From the NCBI GenBank assembly GCA_028280195.1, contig JANQMH010000099.1, positions 1 through 64,000 of the forward strand: 64,000 nucleotides of DNA, read 5' to 3'. The translations under genes and the position numbers were made by a program. Below, piece by piece: positions 48,336 to 58,353 of the stretch (the stretch's first letter is position 1; each line of letters begins with the position of its first letter). Under the pieces are notes generated by a model that worked only from the letters and a program-made list of their open reading frames with translations, was not told the DNA's origin and did no database searches. This DNA is from Exilibacterium sp. GTDB taxonomy: Bacteria; Pseudomonadota; Gammaproteobacteria; Pseudomonadales; Cellvibrionaceae.

Positions 48336-50624
48336 TTACGCCGGCACTTCCAACTTAACCACATTATTATTAAACGAAAACGTCCCACCATTAAAAAACG
48401 ACTCCAGCCGCTGCGCCGGCATCGGCTGGGCAAATAAAAACCCCTGCGCCTGATCACAGCCCTGGCGTCGCAGCCACTCGGCCTGTTTTTCATTCTCCAC
48501 GCCCTCGGCCACCACATTCAGCATCATATTGTGCGCCAGGCCGATAATGGAGCGGGCGATGGCGGCGTCGTTCTGGTCGGTGTAGATATCGCTGATAAAG
48601 CTGCGGTCGATTTTCAGTTTTTGAATCGGAAAACGTTTCAGGTAGGCCAGTGACGAATAGCCGGTGCCGAAGTCGTCAATGGCCAGCGACAGACCCATCT
48701 GGTTTAGCAGGTTCAGCATATTGATGGTTTCCCCGGCGTGCTCCATGGCCGAGCTTTCGGTGATTTCCAGTTCCAGGTACTTGGCCGGTAACTCCGTTTC
48801 GGTGAGAATCTCGGCGATGCGCTCGGCAAACTTTTGTTGCCGAAACTGCCGCGCCGACAGGTTTACCGCGATTTTGCCCACGTATTTGCCGGCCTGCAGC
48901 CAGACCTTCTGCTGCTCGCAGGCGGCGCGCAGTACCCACTCGCCCAGCGGCACCACCAGCCCGGTTTCCTCCGCCAGGGAAATGAAGTTCGACGGACCGA
49001 TCAGACCGCGCTGCGGGTGCTGCCAGCGCACCAGGGCCTCGACGCCCACCAGGCTGCCGGTCTGCAGGTCGATCTGCGGCTGGTAGTAGAGGTTTAACTG
49101 GTCCTGCTCGATGGCGCGGCGCAGGTCGTTTTCCAGCAGTAAAAAGTTTACCGCGCTGGCATTCATGCCGCGGGTGTAAAACTGATAGTTGTTCTTGCCC
49201 GCCTCCTTGGCTTTGTACATGGCGATATCGGCGTGCTTCAGCAGCTCGTCGGTATTGTCGCCGTCCTGCGGAAAAACGCTGATGCCGATGCTGACCGTGG
49301 TGGTGATTTCATGCCCGTGAATACTGATCGGGCGCGCCAGGGTGGCCAGCATCTTGTTGGCAATGTAGGTGATGTCCTCGTGATCGTGCACACCTTCAAG
49401 TACCACGACAAACTCGTCGCCGCCGAGGCGGGCAACGGTATCCATATCGCGAATGCCTTCGTGCAGGCGCTGGGACACCGCTTTCAACAGCAGGTCCCCG
49501 GCATCGTGCCCGAGGCTGTCGTTGACATTCTTGAAGCGATCCAGATCCAGCAGCATCAATACCAGCTTGCTGTCGCCGCGCTGTGCCCGGGCCAGGCCGT
49601 GGCTGATGCGATCGTAAAACAGGGTGCGGTTGGGCAGGCCGGTAAGCGCATCGTGAAAGGCCAGGTAGTTCAGCCGCGACTGCTGCTCGCGCAGGGCGTC
49701 TTCGGCCTGCTTGCGCTCGGTGATGTCGGTGCAGATGGTGCACACGCCAAAGACTTTGCCCTGCTTGTCTCTGAGCGGAAACTTCAGCATCAGATAGGTG
49801 TGATAACTGCCGTCTTTGTGCTGGACCGCAAATTCCGATTCGATACCGTGGGAGGACTCCTGCAGCACGGCCCTGTCGTCTTCGCGCAGGATTTCCGCCA
49901 CTTCGGGCGGATAGACGTCGTAGTTGCTCTTGCCGACATAGCCGTCTTCGCCGACATCGCGCAGCTGCTTGTAGTGCTCGCTGGCCAGCACGACATTGCC
50001 GTGCAGGTCCCTGACCGATATCAATGCCGGTGAGTGGTACAGGATCGCATTCAGATAAGTCTGGCTGGCCCACAGCGCCTGTTCGGCGGCGCGGTATTTT
50101 TCCCGGTGTTCCTCGTGCTGCCATAACTGGATGATCTGGCGCACCAGCAGCGCGCTGAAGGCCCACACCGCATCCAGCTCCTGCACCGCCTGACTCAGGG
50201 TCACCAGGCCGGTTTCCGATTCCATGTAAAACACGGCGATGACCCGGCCGTTTTCCACAATCGGATGAATATAAAGCGCTTTGCTGCCGAGTTGGTAGTC
50301 GCTGTGCCGCAGGCCGTGCGCCACGGAAAGATCGACGCTGCAGGGCGTTGCGGTGGCAAAGCAGTTTTGAATCAGGGCGGCGGGGATATGGCTGACCGTT
50401 TCGAGTTCGCTGTCGAAGGTAATGATATTGTGGGGGCTGCGGCAGCTGCCCACGGCTTCCACATAGAGCTGGCCGTCGCGCTCGATCACCAGCACCACGC
50501 GGCTGAAAGACGGCCTGGTGACTACCAGCTTTACCAGCCGTTCGGCAATCTGGCTGTGATTCAGGTCGGTAAAGAGCTTTTGATACTTTTTTATTAGCTC
50601 TACCGCAGCGCGTTTATTCTGCAT
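48336..50624 (-). CDS. GAF-PAS-GGDEF-EAL cyclic-di-GMP protein
   Basis: 762 residues from ATG 50624 (a longer frame to 50702 adds an unlikely Cys-rich lead). Order: GAF-like domain (about 10-165), PAS with PAC end (about 200-310, VFGVCTICTDITERKQ), GGDEF (RLGGDEFVVVLEG intact, LMLLDLDRFKNVND), and EAL (VEALVRWQHPQRG, LELEITES, AIDDFGTGYSSLAYL, KIDRSFI). Both catalytic signatures are complete, so synthesis and hydrolysis of c-di-GMP are both possible, gated by the sensor domains. Cytoplasmic. Single gene. Confidence 0.9.
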   Translation of the reverse strand: MQNKRAAVELIKKYQKLFTDLNHSQIAERLVKLVVTRPSFSRVVLVIERDGQLYVEAVGSCRSPHNIITFDSELETVSHIPAALIQNCFATATPCSVDLSVAHGLRHSDYQLGSKALYIHPIVENGRVIAVFYMESETGLVTLSQAVQELDAVWAFSALLVRQIIQLWQHEEHREKYRAAEQALWASQTYLNAILYHSPALISVRDLHGNVVLASEHYKQLRDVGEDGYVGKSNYDVYPPEVAEILREDDRAVLQESSHGIESEFAVQHKDGSYHTYLMLKFPLRDKQGKVFGVCTICTDITERKQAEDALREQQSRLNYLAFHDALTGLPNRTLFYDRISHGLARAQRGDSKLVLMLLDLDRFKNVNDSLGHDAGDLLLKAVSQRLHEGIRDMDTVARLGGDEFVVVLEGVHDHEDITYIANKMLATLARPISIHGHEITTTVSIGISVFPQDGDNTDELLKHADIAMYKAKEAGKNNYQFYTRGMNASAVNFLLLENDLRRAIEQDQLNLYYQPQIDLQTGSLVGVEALVRWQHPQRGLIGPSNFISLAEETGLVVPLGEWVLRAACEQQKVWLQAGKYVGKIAVNLSARQFRQQKFAERIAEILTETELPAKYLELEITESSAMEHAGETINMLNLLNQMGLSLAIDDFGTGYSSLAYLKRFPIQKLKIDRSFISDIYTDQNDAAIARSIIGLAHNMMLNVVAEGVENEKQAEWLRRQGCDQAQGFLFAQPMPAQRLESFFNGGTFSFNNNVVKLEVPA

Positions 50625-50823
50625 GGTAGCCCGGATATTGTTTTGGCTCGGAAAGGCGCCGCAAAGCGTCGATAAAGATACACAACTCCGGCCCACCCCC
50701 ACATGTCTGTGCCAGCAGCTTTTTACAGCTGCCTGATATTACCAGAGTGTCTAAATAACACACAACCTTCAAATTTAAAGTAATACAGAAATATTTTTGA
50801 CGTGTAATTCCACTTTTTAGTAT

Positions 50824-52296
50824 TTAAGACAGCAGCAGCCAGCACACCGTGGTGATCACCGCCGCGGCGAGCAGGTTGAGCGCCAGGCCCTCTCTCGCCA
50901 TGCGCTGCACGGCAAAGCGGCCCGACGAAAACACGATGGCATTGGGTGCGGTAGCTACCGGCAGCATAAAGGCGCAGCTGGCGCTCAGGGCCGCCGGTAT
51001 CATAAACAGCACCGGCTCGATACTGGCGCCGAGCGCGGCCGCCGCCAGTATCGGCATCAGCAGCGTGGTGGTGGCGGTATTGCTGGTGATCTCGGTGAGG
51101 AAGGTGACGGTCAGACAGATAACGGCAATGACCAGCACCAGATCGAGCGCCGTCAGGCCACCCAGCAGCTGCCCCAGGGACTGGCTGATACCGGTCTCCA
51201 CAAAGGCCTTGGCAATGGCGATACCGCCGGCAAACAGCATCAGTACGCCCCAGTGGATTTTGCTGGCCGACTCCCAGTCCAGCAGCCTGCCGCCCTCCCC
51301 GTCCGGCGACACAAACAACACCAGGGCGGCGGCCATGGCCACCGCGGCGTAATTGGCATTGGGTAAATCCAGCCAGGTGGTCCAGCCGCCGTAAGGTTCG
51401 CGCAGGGTCATCCAGGCCAGCGCCGTCAGCGCAAAAACCAGCAGTACGCGCCGCTCGGCCGGCCGCCAGCGCCCGACATCGGGCAGCTCGACCGCAGCGC
51501 CGCCACCGAGACCGCGGGTCAGCCACAGCGCCACCAGCGGCAACAGGATAATGACTACCGGCATGGCCCAGCCCATCCACTGCATGAATCCCAGTTCGGT
51601 GCCGGTGTTCTCGGCGTAGACATTCATCATTATCACATTGGGCGGCGTGCCGATCGGTGTGCCCAGACCGCCGATGCTGGCGGCGTAGGCAATACCCAAC
51701 AGCAGCGGCACCGCCAGGCGCGGGTCGCGGGCTTTTTCCACCACCGCCAGCGCCACCGGCAGCAGCATCAGGGTGGTGGCGGTGTTGGAGATCCACATGG
51801 ACAGAAACGCCGAGGCCCCCATAAAGCCCAGTACCAGGTTGCGGCTGCTGCTGCCGCCAAACGCATTTACCATGCCGATCGCCAGGCGGCGGTGGGCACC
51901 GCTTTTTTCCATCGCTTTGGAGAGGATGGCGCCGCCCAGTAACAGCAGAATCAGCGGGTTGCCGTAGGCCTGGGCAACCTGCTGGCCGTTGAGCACCCCC
52001 AGCAGCGGAAACAGCCCCAGGGGAATCAGCGCGGTGGCGGGAATCGGCACCGGCTCCAGAATCCACCAGATTGCGCACCACATTGTCATACCGCCGGCCA
52101 GCCAGGCCTCGCGGCTCCAGCCGTAGCTGTGCATTGCCGCGGCCAGCAGTGCGCCGGCACAGGGCCCTAGCCACAGCGCGATGCTTCTCAGCTGTTCGAT
52201 CCGGGAGCGTTCATCTTTTATTATGGCAGTCAAGGTCTTCCCGCTGGCTTTGCTTACGTTGACTTTGCTTACATTGACTTCGCTTAAAAGCCGCAT
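50824..52296 (-). CDS. DASS/SLC13-family sodium:dicarboxylate transporter
   Basis: 490 residues from ATG 52296; about 11 membrane segments. The two hallmark SNT motifs are present (ISNTATTLMLLP and TSNTATTTLLMP), each in a re-entrant hairpin as in the VcINDY fold. Substrates are typically succinate, malate or citrate, with sodium. Residues 4-15 are encoded by a 15-bp tandem repeat (VNVSK twice), which adds a soluble start that homologues generally lack. Divergent from the GDPD gene. Confidence 0.88.
   Translation of the reverse strand: MRLLSEVNVSKVNVSKASGKTLTAIIKDERSRIEQLRSIALWLGPCAGALLAAAMHSYGWSREAWLAGGMTMWCAIWWILEPVPIPATALIPLGLFPLLGVLNGQQVAQAYGNPLILLLLGGAILSKAMEKSGAHRRLAIGMVNAFGGSSSRNLVLGFMGASAFLSMWISNTATTLMLLPVALAVVEKARDPRLAVPLLLGIAYAASIGGLGTPIGTPPNVIMMNVYAENTGTELGFMQWMGWAMPVVIILLPLVALWLTRGLGGGAAVELPDVGRWRPAERRVLLVFALTALAWMTLREPYGGWTTWLDLPNANYAAVAMAAALVLFVSPDGEGGRLLDWESASKIHWGVLMLFAGGIAIAKAFVETGISQSLGQLLGGLTALDLVLVIAVICLTVTFLTEITSNTATTTLLMPILAAAALGASIEPVLFMIPAALSASCAFMLPVATAPNAIVFSSGRFAVQRMAREGLALNLLAAAVITTVCWLLLS
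52249..52278. repeat. 15-bp tandem repeat at the DASS gene start
   Basis: Two copies of TTTGCTTACGTTGAC differing at one base, with a third partial copy (TTCGCTTA), coding the VNVSK repeat at the N-terminus. Confidence 0.85.
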
Positions 52297-52401
52297 ACTA
52301 TAACCGAGCCTCCGGCAATGTACACGGGCACATTTCATCGACTACACTGGGGGCGCACCGGGCAGCTTTTCAGAGTGGCTGTTGCGGCAGTGTGGGCAAT
52401 A

Positions 52402-52440
52402 CCCGGCAACAATGCCCGACAACAACACCCGACAACAATG
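52402..52440. repeat. 13-bp tandem repeat upstream of GDPD
   Basis: Three copies of CCCGRCAACAATG with one to three changes, in the divergent gap between the DASS and GDPD genes. A further CCCGG follows. Confidence 0.85.
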
Positions 52441-52541
52441 CCCGGCGGCACAGCGGCCAATATCGGCAGGCAGTGTCGCCGGCGATAGCAGTCACAGGCG
52501 ATAAGTCACAGGCAATGACAGTCACGGACCGCAAGGGCGCC

Positions 52542-53255
52542 ATGCTGGAAAAACTCCCTCACCGACTCACTTGTATCGCCCACCGCGGCGCCCACGACCG
52601 GGCGCCGGAAAACACCCTGCCGGCAATTGCCCGCGCCCTGGAGCTGGGTGTGGACGCCATTGAAATAGATGTGTGGCATATCGGCGGTGAGCTGCTGGTC
52701 ACCCACGACCGGCGCCTGGGCAAGCGGGTTCCCGGCGAGGGGCTGCTCAGCGCGAAGTCGCCGGCCGCCCTGCGTTCACTGAAACTGCCCGGAGGGCTGC
52801 AAATACCCACACTGCAGGAGGTGCTGCAGCTGGTTGACGGCAGGGTGCTGCTCAATGTCGAACTCAAGGGCGACAACTGCGCCGCCGCCACCGCCGCCGC
52901 GCTCGAGGCCTTTGTACACGACAGTGCCGGCACGCTGGAGTCGTATATCGCGTCCAGCTTCGACCACCAGCAGTTATTTGCCCTGCAGCGGCGGTTGCCG
53001 GCGCTGAAGCGCGGCGTACTGAGCGCCAATATCCCGCTCGACTACGCCGCCGCCGGCGAAGCCCTGCAGGCCTACAGCTTTAACCCCGCTATCGACTGCA
53101 TTAACCGCCAGCTGGTAGCGGATGCACAGCGCCGCGGCCTGAAGGTCTGGGTGTATACGGTCAACGCCGTCGACGATATGCGCGCAATGGCGGCGCTGGG
53201 TGCGGACGGTATTTTTACCGACCGCCCGCAAACCCTGCTGGCAATCAATCCCTAA
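52542..53255 (+). CDS. Glycerophosphodiester phosphodiesterase
   Basis: 237 residues from ATG 52542 (AAGGGC just upstream); in-frame ATGs at 52392 and 52515 would add a repeat-derived, unlikely lead. CIAHRGAHDRAPENT, IEIDVWHIGGELLVTHD and LLNVELKG give the catalytic His pair, Glu and Asp ligands of the GDPD TIM barrel, and VWVYTVN is the usual last strand. It cleaves glycerophosphodiesters to glycerol-3-phosphate and an alcohol. No signal peptide, so cytoplasmic UgpQ type. The stop overlaps the convergent DUF3080 gene. Confidence 0.93.
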   Translation: MLEKLPHRLTCIAHRGAHDRAPENTLPAIARALELGVDAIEIDVWHIGGELLVTHDRRLGKRVPGEGLLSAKSPAALRSLKLPGGLQIPTLQEVLQLVDGRVLLNVELKGDNCAAATAAALEAFVHDSAGTLESYIASSFDHQQLFALQRRLPALKRGVLSANIPLDYAAAGEALQAYSFNPAIDCINRQLVADAQRRGLKVWVYTVNAVDDMRAMAALGADGIFTDRPQTLLAINP

Positions 53256-54421
53256 GCGGCATCGCTCCCCGGCATCATGCCGCACTGGTTCAGAGCCCGC
53301 TGCCACAGCTGCGTATGCTGCTGCAGCGCCGCCTGGAAGCGCTGCCGCACACTGCTGTCGCCGCTGTCGCTGAAACTCTGCTGCCAATACCGCTGCAGCG
53401 GCTCGGGCAGCGGTGCAAATGCACCCAGCAAGGGCTGTGCGGCGCGCACCAGTGCGGCGCTGCGCTGGTGCAGGGCGGCCAGATAGGGCTGCACCTGGCC
53501 GATATAGTATTTGTAAAACACCGTGCGCCAGACTTCGGCGCGCGGGTTGGGGCGGCCGTTGATACACAGCGGCGCCCGCGCCAGCCGCGCATCCATGGCC
53601 CGGTTGATGGCACTCAGATAGCGCTCCGCCAGCAGCATGGAGTGCAATAGCCGGCCGGCATATTTTTCCGCGCCGACAACCGCCAGTTCTTTTTCAATGC
53701 CCTCGACATTGCCGATATGCGCCGTACTCTCTCCTTCGATATCGCCTTCGATATCGCCTTCGATATCCCCTCGGACACCGCCTTCGACCGGGTTACCGGG
53801 CGGACGGCCTGCGGACAGCGGCAGCGATACCCGCTGCAGGCGCTCCAGGCTCGTCAACAGCGAACTCGGTTCCAGGGTTACCGCCGCTGTATCGAGTGAA
53901 ACGGTTGCCGCGGAGAACAGCCTGGCAAATTCCTCACCGGCAACGGTGGCATTCCAGGCGGCGACGGGCAGCGATGCGCTTTTTTCGGCCACCGCCTGTT
54001 GGAGTTGCCGCTGCAATTGCTCGGCGCCGCCGCTGGCGTTTAACTGTTGCAGGCACTGCCGTCCCAGTTCAATGAAGCGCACTTCGTAGATCAGCCGCTG
54101 CGAGTCGGCCATGACCCGCCCCAGGCTGCTGTTGCGCTGGCCTATCAGGCGCTGCAGGTCACAGGTAGACAGGCGCAGGTATTCGAGCAGATTGATCTTC
54201 GCCTGCGGCAGCGGCCGCTGCAATTGCCGCAGGGGGGGATAGACAGGCGCAGCCGCGGGTGTGGCCAGCGCTATCTCAGTGTCGAGGATATTGGACATCC
54301 GATAGTGGTAGTTATCGAACAGGCCGGCGGGGGAATTGCGGCCGCTGCACGAGACGATAAAGACGGCCGCCAGCAGCACGCAGTTGACCTTCAAGCTGAC
54401 CTTCAAGTTAACTTTCAGCAC
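53252..54421 (-). CDS. DUF3080 lipoprotein
   Basis: 389 residues. The signal (VNCVLLAAVFIVSC) is a lipobox with Cys near residue 25. The mature chain is mostly helical; NYHYRMSNILDTE and LLEYLRLSTCDLQRLIGQRN are the DUF3080 signature. An insert at about 218-232 reads DIEGDIEGDIEGE and is encoded by a 12-bp repeat; the first residues (VNLKVSLKVN) are another. Function of the family is unknown. The start overlaps the GNAT stop by 7 bp, so it forms an operon with lipA and GNAT. Confidence 0.85.
   Translation of the reverse strand: MLKVNLKVSLKVNCVLLAAVFIVSCSGRNSPAGLFDNYHYRMSNILDTEIALATPAAAPVYPPLRQLQRPLPQAKINLLEYLRLSTCDLQRLIGQRNSSLGRVMADSQRLIYEVRFIELGRQCLQQLNASGGAEQLQRQLQQAVAEKSASLPVAAWNATVAGEEFARLFSAATVSLDTAAVTLEPSSLLTSLERLQRVSLPLSAGRPPGNPVEGGVRGDIEGDIEGDIEGESTAHIGNVEGIEKELAVVGAEKYAGRLLHSMLLAERYLSAINRAMDARLARAPLCINGRPNPRAEVWRTVFYKYYIGQVQPYLAALHQRSAALVRAAQPLLGAFAPLPEPLQRYWQQSFSDSGDSSVRQRFQAALQQHTQLWQRALNQCGMMPGSDAA
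53733..53768. repeat. 12-bp tandem repeat inside DUF3080
   Basis: Three copies of CCTTCGATATCG, the last with one change, adding four-residue DIEG units in frame. Confidence 0.9.
54386..54421. repeat. 12-bp tandem repeat at the DUF3080 start codon
   Basis: Copies TGACCTTCAAGC, TGACCTTCAAGT and a diverged third that contains the ATG (minus strand). It lengthens the positively charged part of the signal peptide. Confidence 0.8.
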
Positions 54422-54915
54422 GGCGGCGGCTCGGTCAGGGCCAAAGCCATAATATCCACCGTCTGTTGCCGCCAGTGAGAACGGCGCACCAGGGTCCAGC
54501 CGCGGCGCCGGTAAAAAACCGCTTGATCAGTGGTGAACAGATGCAGCCGGTCGATCTGCTGCTGCCTGGCGTAGTCGCGCACGAAGCACACCAGCGCGGA
54601 ACCAACACCGCGATCGCGCCAGTCCTCGCGCACAAACAGATTGGCGAGCCAGGGGCTCCGCTGCGGCCCGGCCAGCCGCCGGTAAAACACCAGACTTGCG
54701 GAGCCGATAACAGCGCCGGCCGCACAGGCGACGAAGGTGCAGGGCAGCGGCGCGGCACTGTCGAGGTGGTGCCGCAGCTTTTCCTCACAGCTGGCCAGGG
54801 CGATCGGCGCGCCGAGTTTTTGCCACTCGCGCTGGTGCCAGCGGGCCAGCAGGGCAACCGCTTCGGGGTATCTGTGCAGCGGCGCTATGGCAACCTCAGC
54901 TGACTTTTTCCCCAT
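54415..54915 (-). CDS. GNAT-family N-acetyltransferase
   Basis: 166 residues from ATG 54915, which overlaps lipA by 20 bp; the longer frame to 55029 is only antisense of lipA's own coding and was dropped. [20 protein letters not shown] is the acetyl-CoA-binding motif A of GNATs, and AVFYRRRGW the usual motif B. Target unknown (protein N-terminus, amine or small molecule). Located between lipA and DUF3080 on the same strand. Confidence 0.85.
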   Translation of the reverse strand: MGKKSAEVAIAPLHRYPEAVALLARWHQREWQKLGAPIALASCEEKLRHHLDSAAPLPCTFVACAAGAVIGSASLVFYRRLAGPQRSPWLANLFVREDWRDRGVGSALVCFVRDYARQQQIDRLHLFTTDQAVFYRRRGWTLVRRSHWRQQTVDIMALALTEPPPC

Positions 54916-55879
54916 GGGCCTGCTTGTCGGCGTGATAGGAGGAGCGCACCAGCGGGCCGCAGGCGGCGTGCCTGAAACCCAATTCCGCAGCGACACGGCT
55001 GTATTCCTCAAACTCGTCGGGATGCACATAGCGGCTCACCGGCAGGTGATCCCGCGAAGGCTGCAGATACTGGCCGATGGTCAGCATATCGATATCGTGC
55101 TCGCGCATGTCCTTGAGCACGTCGATAATCTCCTCCTTGGTTTCGCCGAGGCCCACCATCAAGCCGGACTTGGTCAACACCCCGGGCTTGCGCGCTTTGT
55201 ATCGCTGCAGCAGTTGCAGCGACCACTTGTAATTCGCCCCCGGGCGCGCCTGGCGGTAGAGTCGCGGCACAGTCTCGAGGTTGTGATTGAATACATCCGG
55301 CGGCTGGCGCTCGAGAATATCCAGCGCCACGTCCATGCGACCGCGAAAGTCGGGGGTCAGGATCTCCACCTGTAATGCCGGGGACAGGCGCCGCGCCTCG
55401 CGAATACAATCGGCGAAGTGCTGGGCGCCGCCATCGCGCAGATCATCGCGGTCCACCGAGGTGATGACCACGTACTTGAGGCGCATCTCGGCAATGGCGG
55501 TCGCCAGCTGCAGCGGCTCGTCGCTGTCCAGCGGGTTGGGCTTGCCGTGGCCGACGTCGCAGAACGGACAGCGGCGCGTGCAGATTTCCCCCATGATCAT
55601 AAAGGTCGCGGTGCCGCCGCTGAAACACTCGCCCAGGTTGGGGCAGGAGGCCTCCTCACACACCGTGGCCAGTGCGTGCTTGCGCAGAATCTTTTTAATG
55701 CGCTCGACCTCGGGGGAGACCGGCATTCTGACGCGAATCCAGTCCGGCTTGCGCAACAGGTCCTCGGTGGGGATGACTTTGACGGGAATGCGTTCGACCT
55801 TGTCGGCATCGCGCAGTTTCTCGCCCTGTTTGCGGCGCACGGTGCGCCTGGCGGGGATCAACTCGGGGGAACTGGGCAT
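54896..55879 (-). CDS. lipA: Lipoyl synthase
   Basis: 327 residues from ATG 55879 (a TTG 9 bases earlier is less likely). The auxiliary cluster is [12 protein letters not shown], the radical-SAM motif [10 protein letters not shown], and the C-terminal VRSSYHA carries the Ser ligand. Inserts two sulfurs into octanoyl-protein to make lipoyl groups. Full length. lipB lies upstream on the same strand across a 120-bp gap, so the two are transcribed in the same direction with lipB first. Confidence 0.97.
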   Translation of the reverse strand: MPSSPELIPARRTVRRKQGEKLRDADKVERIPVKVIPTEDLLRKPDWIRVRMPVSPEVERIKKILRKHALATVCEEASCPNLGECFSGGTATFMIMGEICTRRCPFCDVGHGKPNPLDSDEPLQLATAIAEMRLKYVVITSVDRDDLRDGGAQHFADCIREARRLSPALQVEILTPDFRGRMDVALDILERQPPDVFNHNLETVPRLYRQARPGANYKWSLQLLQRYKARKPGVLTKSGLMVGLGETKEEIIDVLKDMREHDIDMLTIGQYLQPSRDHLPVSRYVHPDEFEEYSRVAAELGFRHAACGPLVRSSYHADKQAHGEKVS

Positions 55880-55999
55880 GGATAACAACTCTTGGGGGCT
55901 TTGCTGTGTTTACTGTAAATGGGGCTGCCGGCGGCGAGTTCAAATGACACTTTCAAGTGAAAAACCTGACCGCAGTAATGCCTGCAGCGATATATCAGG

Positions 56000-56662
56000 T
56001 CAGTCGATCTCCCTGCTGCCGGCATAAGCCATACGCTTGACGAAACTGTTAACAATATACCTTTCAAGCGCGATAAAATCGAGGTCGCCGTCCAACTCGA
56101 CCAGGTCGCTTAGCTGAGTCATCTCCAAATCCGCATAGCCGCAGGGGTTGATAAGCCGAAACGGCGCCAGATCCATGGCCACATTGAGACTGAGGCCATG
56201 AAAGCTGCACCCGCGCCTGACACGCAGCCCCAGTGAGGCGATCTTGCTGACCTGATCGCCGCTGCCGACATAGACGCCGGGCGCGTCGGCGCGGGGGAAG
56301 GCCTCGATACCGTATTGCGCCAGGGTATCGGTGAGCGTCAACTCCAGGCGGGTCACCAGGTCCCGGACCCCGAGTTTGCGGCGGCGCAGATCCACCAGCA
56401 CGTAAGCCACCAGCTGCCCCGGGCCGTGGTAGGTTACCTGACCGCCGCGGTCGGCCTGCACCACCGGGATGTCGCCGGGCGCCAGCAGGTGCTCGGCTCT
56501 GCCGGCCTGCCCCTGGGTAAACACCGGCGGGTGCTGCAGCAGCCACAGTTCATCGCAATCACTGCCGCCACGCCGGTCGGTAAAAGCCTGCATACGCCGC
56601 CAGCACTGAGTGTAATCCTGCAGGCCGAGGCGCCGCACCAGCAGTGTGTCCGCCGCACCCAT
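56000..56662 (-). CDS. lipB: Octanoyl-ACP:protein octanoyltransferase
   Basis: 220 residues. [20 protein letters not shown] is the core motif, with Lys in [11 protein letters not shown] and Cys in [13 protein letters not shown] forming the catalytic dyad. Transfers octanoate from ACP to lipoyl domains, the step before LipA. ATG 56662 is 8 bp downstream of the ybeD stop, so ybeD-lipB are coupled, as in most gammaproteobacteria. Confidence 0.96.
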   Translation of the reverse strand: MGAADTLLVRRLGLQDYTQCWRRMQAFTDRRGGSDCDELWLLQHPPVFTQGQAGRAEHLLAPGDIPVVQADRGGQVTYHGPGQLVAYVLVDLRRRKLGVRDLVTRLELTLTDTLAQYGIEAFPRADAPGVYVGSGDQVSKIASLGLRVRRGCSFHGLSLNVAMDLAPFRLINPCGYADLEMTQLSDLVELDGDLDFIALERYIVNSFVKRMAYAGSREID

Positions 56663-56670
56663 AGCCGCGC

Positions 56671-56946
56671 TTAGAGCACCATTTTCAACTGCGGGCTGGC
56701 CTTGAGGTCTGTAAACAGGGCCCGCAGCTGCGGCTCACCGGTGGCGGTGATAAACACGGTAATGGACTGGTAACTGCCGTTGCGACTGGCGCGCACGGTA
56801 ACCTTATCGCGGGCAAAACCCGGCGCATGGCGCTCGATCACCGCCAGCACGAAGTCGTAAAACGCCTCGCCGGCATCACCCATCACCTTGACCGGGTAGT
56901 CCGGGCAGGGAAACGCTATTTTCGGCGCGTCGGGATTTTCACTCAT
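56671..56946 (-). CDS. ybeD: DUF493 (YbeD) protein
   Basis: 91 residues of the small DUF493 alpha/beta fold ([41 protein letters not shown]-like [14 protein letters not shown]). In E. coli YbeD is thought to be an ACT-like regulatory protein next to lipB. Complete. Follows dacA after about 36 bp on the same strand. Confidence 0.9.
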   Translation of the reverse strand: MSENPDAPKIAFPCPDYPVKVMGDAGEAFYDFVLAVIERHAPGFARDKVTVRASRNGSYQSITVFITATGEPQLRALFTDLKASPQLKMVL

Positions 56947-56982
56947 GGCAACCCCTGGTGACTAGCCTCCAGCGACTGGAAA

Positions 56983-58191
56983 CTAATTAAACAACTTGTA
57001 GAAAAACAGCCGGATGGAATCCCACAGGCTGGCAAAGAAGCCGGCTTTTTCCACCACCTGCTGGGCGATCAGGGGTACGTCCAGCAACAGTTCGCCGTCG
57101 AGGTGAACGGTGATATTGCCCAGTTCCTGCCCCTGCTTCAACGGCGCCTTGATCACCTCGTCGATATGCATTTCCGCTTGCAGATTGTCCTGCGCGCCGC
57201 GGGGAATGGTCAGGTAGATATCGTCGCTAACGCCCAGCGCCACCTCTTCGCTGGCGCCGGACCATACCCGCGAGCGATTCAGTACATCGCCACCGCCGTA
57301 GAGCTTGTGCGTCTGGTAATAGCGGAAGCCGTAGGCCAGCAGCTTTTGCGACTCCGCCGCGCGGGCGCTCTCCGAGCGCGTTCCCATCACCACCGAGACC
57401 AGGCGCATGCCGTTCTTGCGCGCTGAAGACACCAGGCAGTAACCGGCCGCCTTGGTGTGGCCGGTTTTGATGCCGTCTACACTGCTGTCGCGAAACAGCA
57501 GTTTATTGCGGTTGGGCTGGTTGATATTGTTGTATTCAAAATATTTTTCCGAATAGATTTTATAGTGTTCGGGAAAATCATTGATCAGTGCGCGGGCCAG
57601 CAGCGACATGTCCCTGGCGGTGGTCAGGTGTCCCTCGGCCGGCCATCCGGTGGCGTTTTCGAAATGGGTGTTGCTCATACCCAACAGTGCCGCCTGCTGG
57701 TTCATCACATCGACAAAGGCCTCCTCGCTGCCGGAGATATGCTCGGCCAGCGCCACGCTGGCATCATTGCCGGACTGTATGATCATGCCGCGCAGCAGAT
57801 CGCTGACCTTCACTTCGGTGCCTTCGCGCACAAACATCTTCGAGCCGCCCATTTTCCAGGCCTTGACGCTGATACGCACCAGTTCGTCGGCGCGGATACT
57901 GCCGCTGTGCAATTCCACCGCCGCCAGGTAGCTGGTCATCAGTTTGGTGAGGCTGGCCGGTTCCAGCTGCTGGTCGGCATTGTGCTCTACCAGCACCTTG
58001 CCGGTGTCCGCATCCACCAGCAGATAACCGCTGGCGGCCAGCTGCGGTGCCGCCGGAATGATTGTCTGGCGGGCGTCGACAGCCGCGGCGAACAACAGCC
58101 ACAGACTCAGGCTGAATAATTTGTTGAGGCTTGCAAGGCGGCGTGGCGAGTGGTCGGGCGCGTTAGTCACTGGGCTGGTGGATTTGGGCAT
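56983..58191 (-). CDS. dacA: D-alanyl-D-alanine carboxypeptidase (PBP5/6 family)
   Basis: 402 residues from ATG 58191 (a frame to 58269 adds nothing signal-like). A signal peptide ends near AVDA; PASLTKLM (SxxK, Ser about 80), QSGNDASVAL (SxN) and IKTGHTKAAG (KTG) are the active-site triad, followed by the PBP5 C-terminal beta domain and an amphipathic anchor (LWDSIRLFFYKLF). Trims the terminal D-Ala of peptidoglycan stems. The start codon is inside a 13-bp duplication. Confidence 0.95.
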   Translation of the reverse strand: MPKSTSPVTNAPDHSPRRLASLNKLFSLSLWLLFAAAVDARQTIIPAAPQLAASGYLLVDADTGKVLVEHNADQQLEPASLTKLMTSYLAAVELHSGSIRADELVRISVKAWKMGGSKMFVREGTEVKVSDLLRGMIIQSGNDASVALAEHISGSEEAFVDVMNQQAALLGMSNTHFENATGWPAEGHLTTARDMSLLARALINDFPEHYKIYSEKYFEYNNINQPNRNKLLFRDSSVDGIKTGHTKAAGYCLVSSARKNGMRLVSVVMGTRSESARAAESQKLLAYGFRYYQTHKLYGGGDVLNRSRVWSGASEEVALGVSDDIYLTIPRGAQDNLQAEMHIDEVIKAPLKQGQELGNITVHLDGELLLDVPLIAQQVVEKAGFFASLWDSIRLFFYKLFN

Positions 58192-58213
58192 AGTTGATGA
58201 GCATAGTTGAAAG
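58188..58213. repeat. 13-bp duplication at the dacA start
   Basis: GCATAGTTGATGA followed by GCATAGTTGAAAG. The minus-strand ATG of dacA is formed by the first copy. The second copy holds another CAT, i.e. an out-of-frame ATG 13 bases upstream. Confidence 0.75.
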
Positions 58214-58353
58214 GTTGACAAGGCTGCTTGATATAAAGTCGCTAGTTTAACAGGATCTGTGGGGCGCACCTAGCGCTTAACCGCCGCCCCTGCTCAGTGC
58301 GAATGGCGTTCGATCGCTTTATCACCCAGTGCGGACTTGCCCGGGCGACGCCA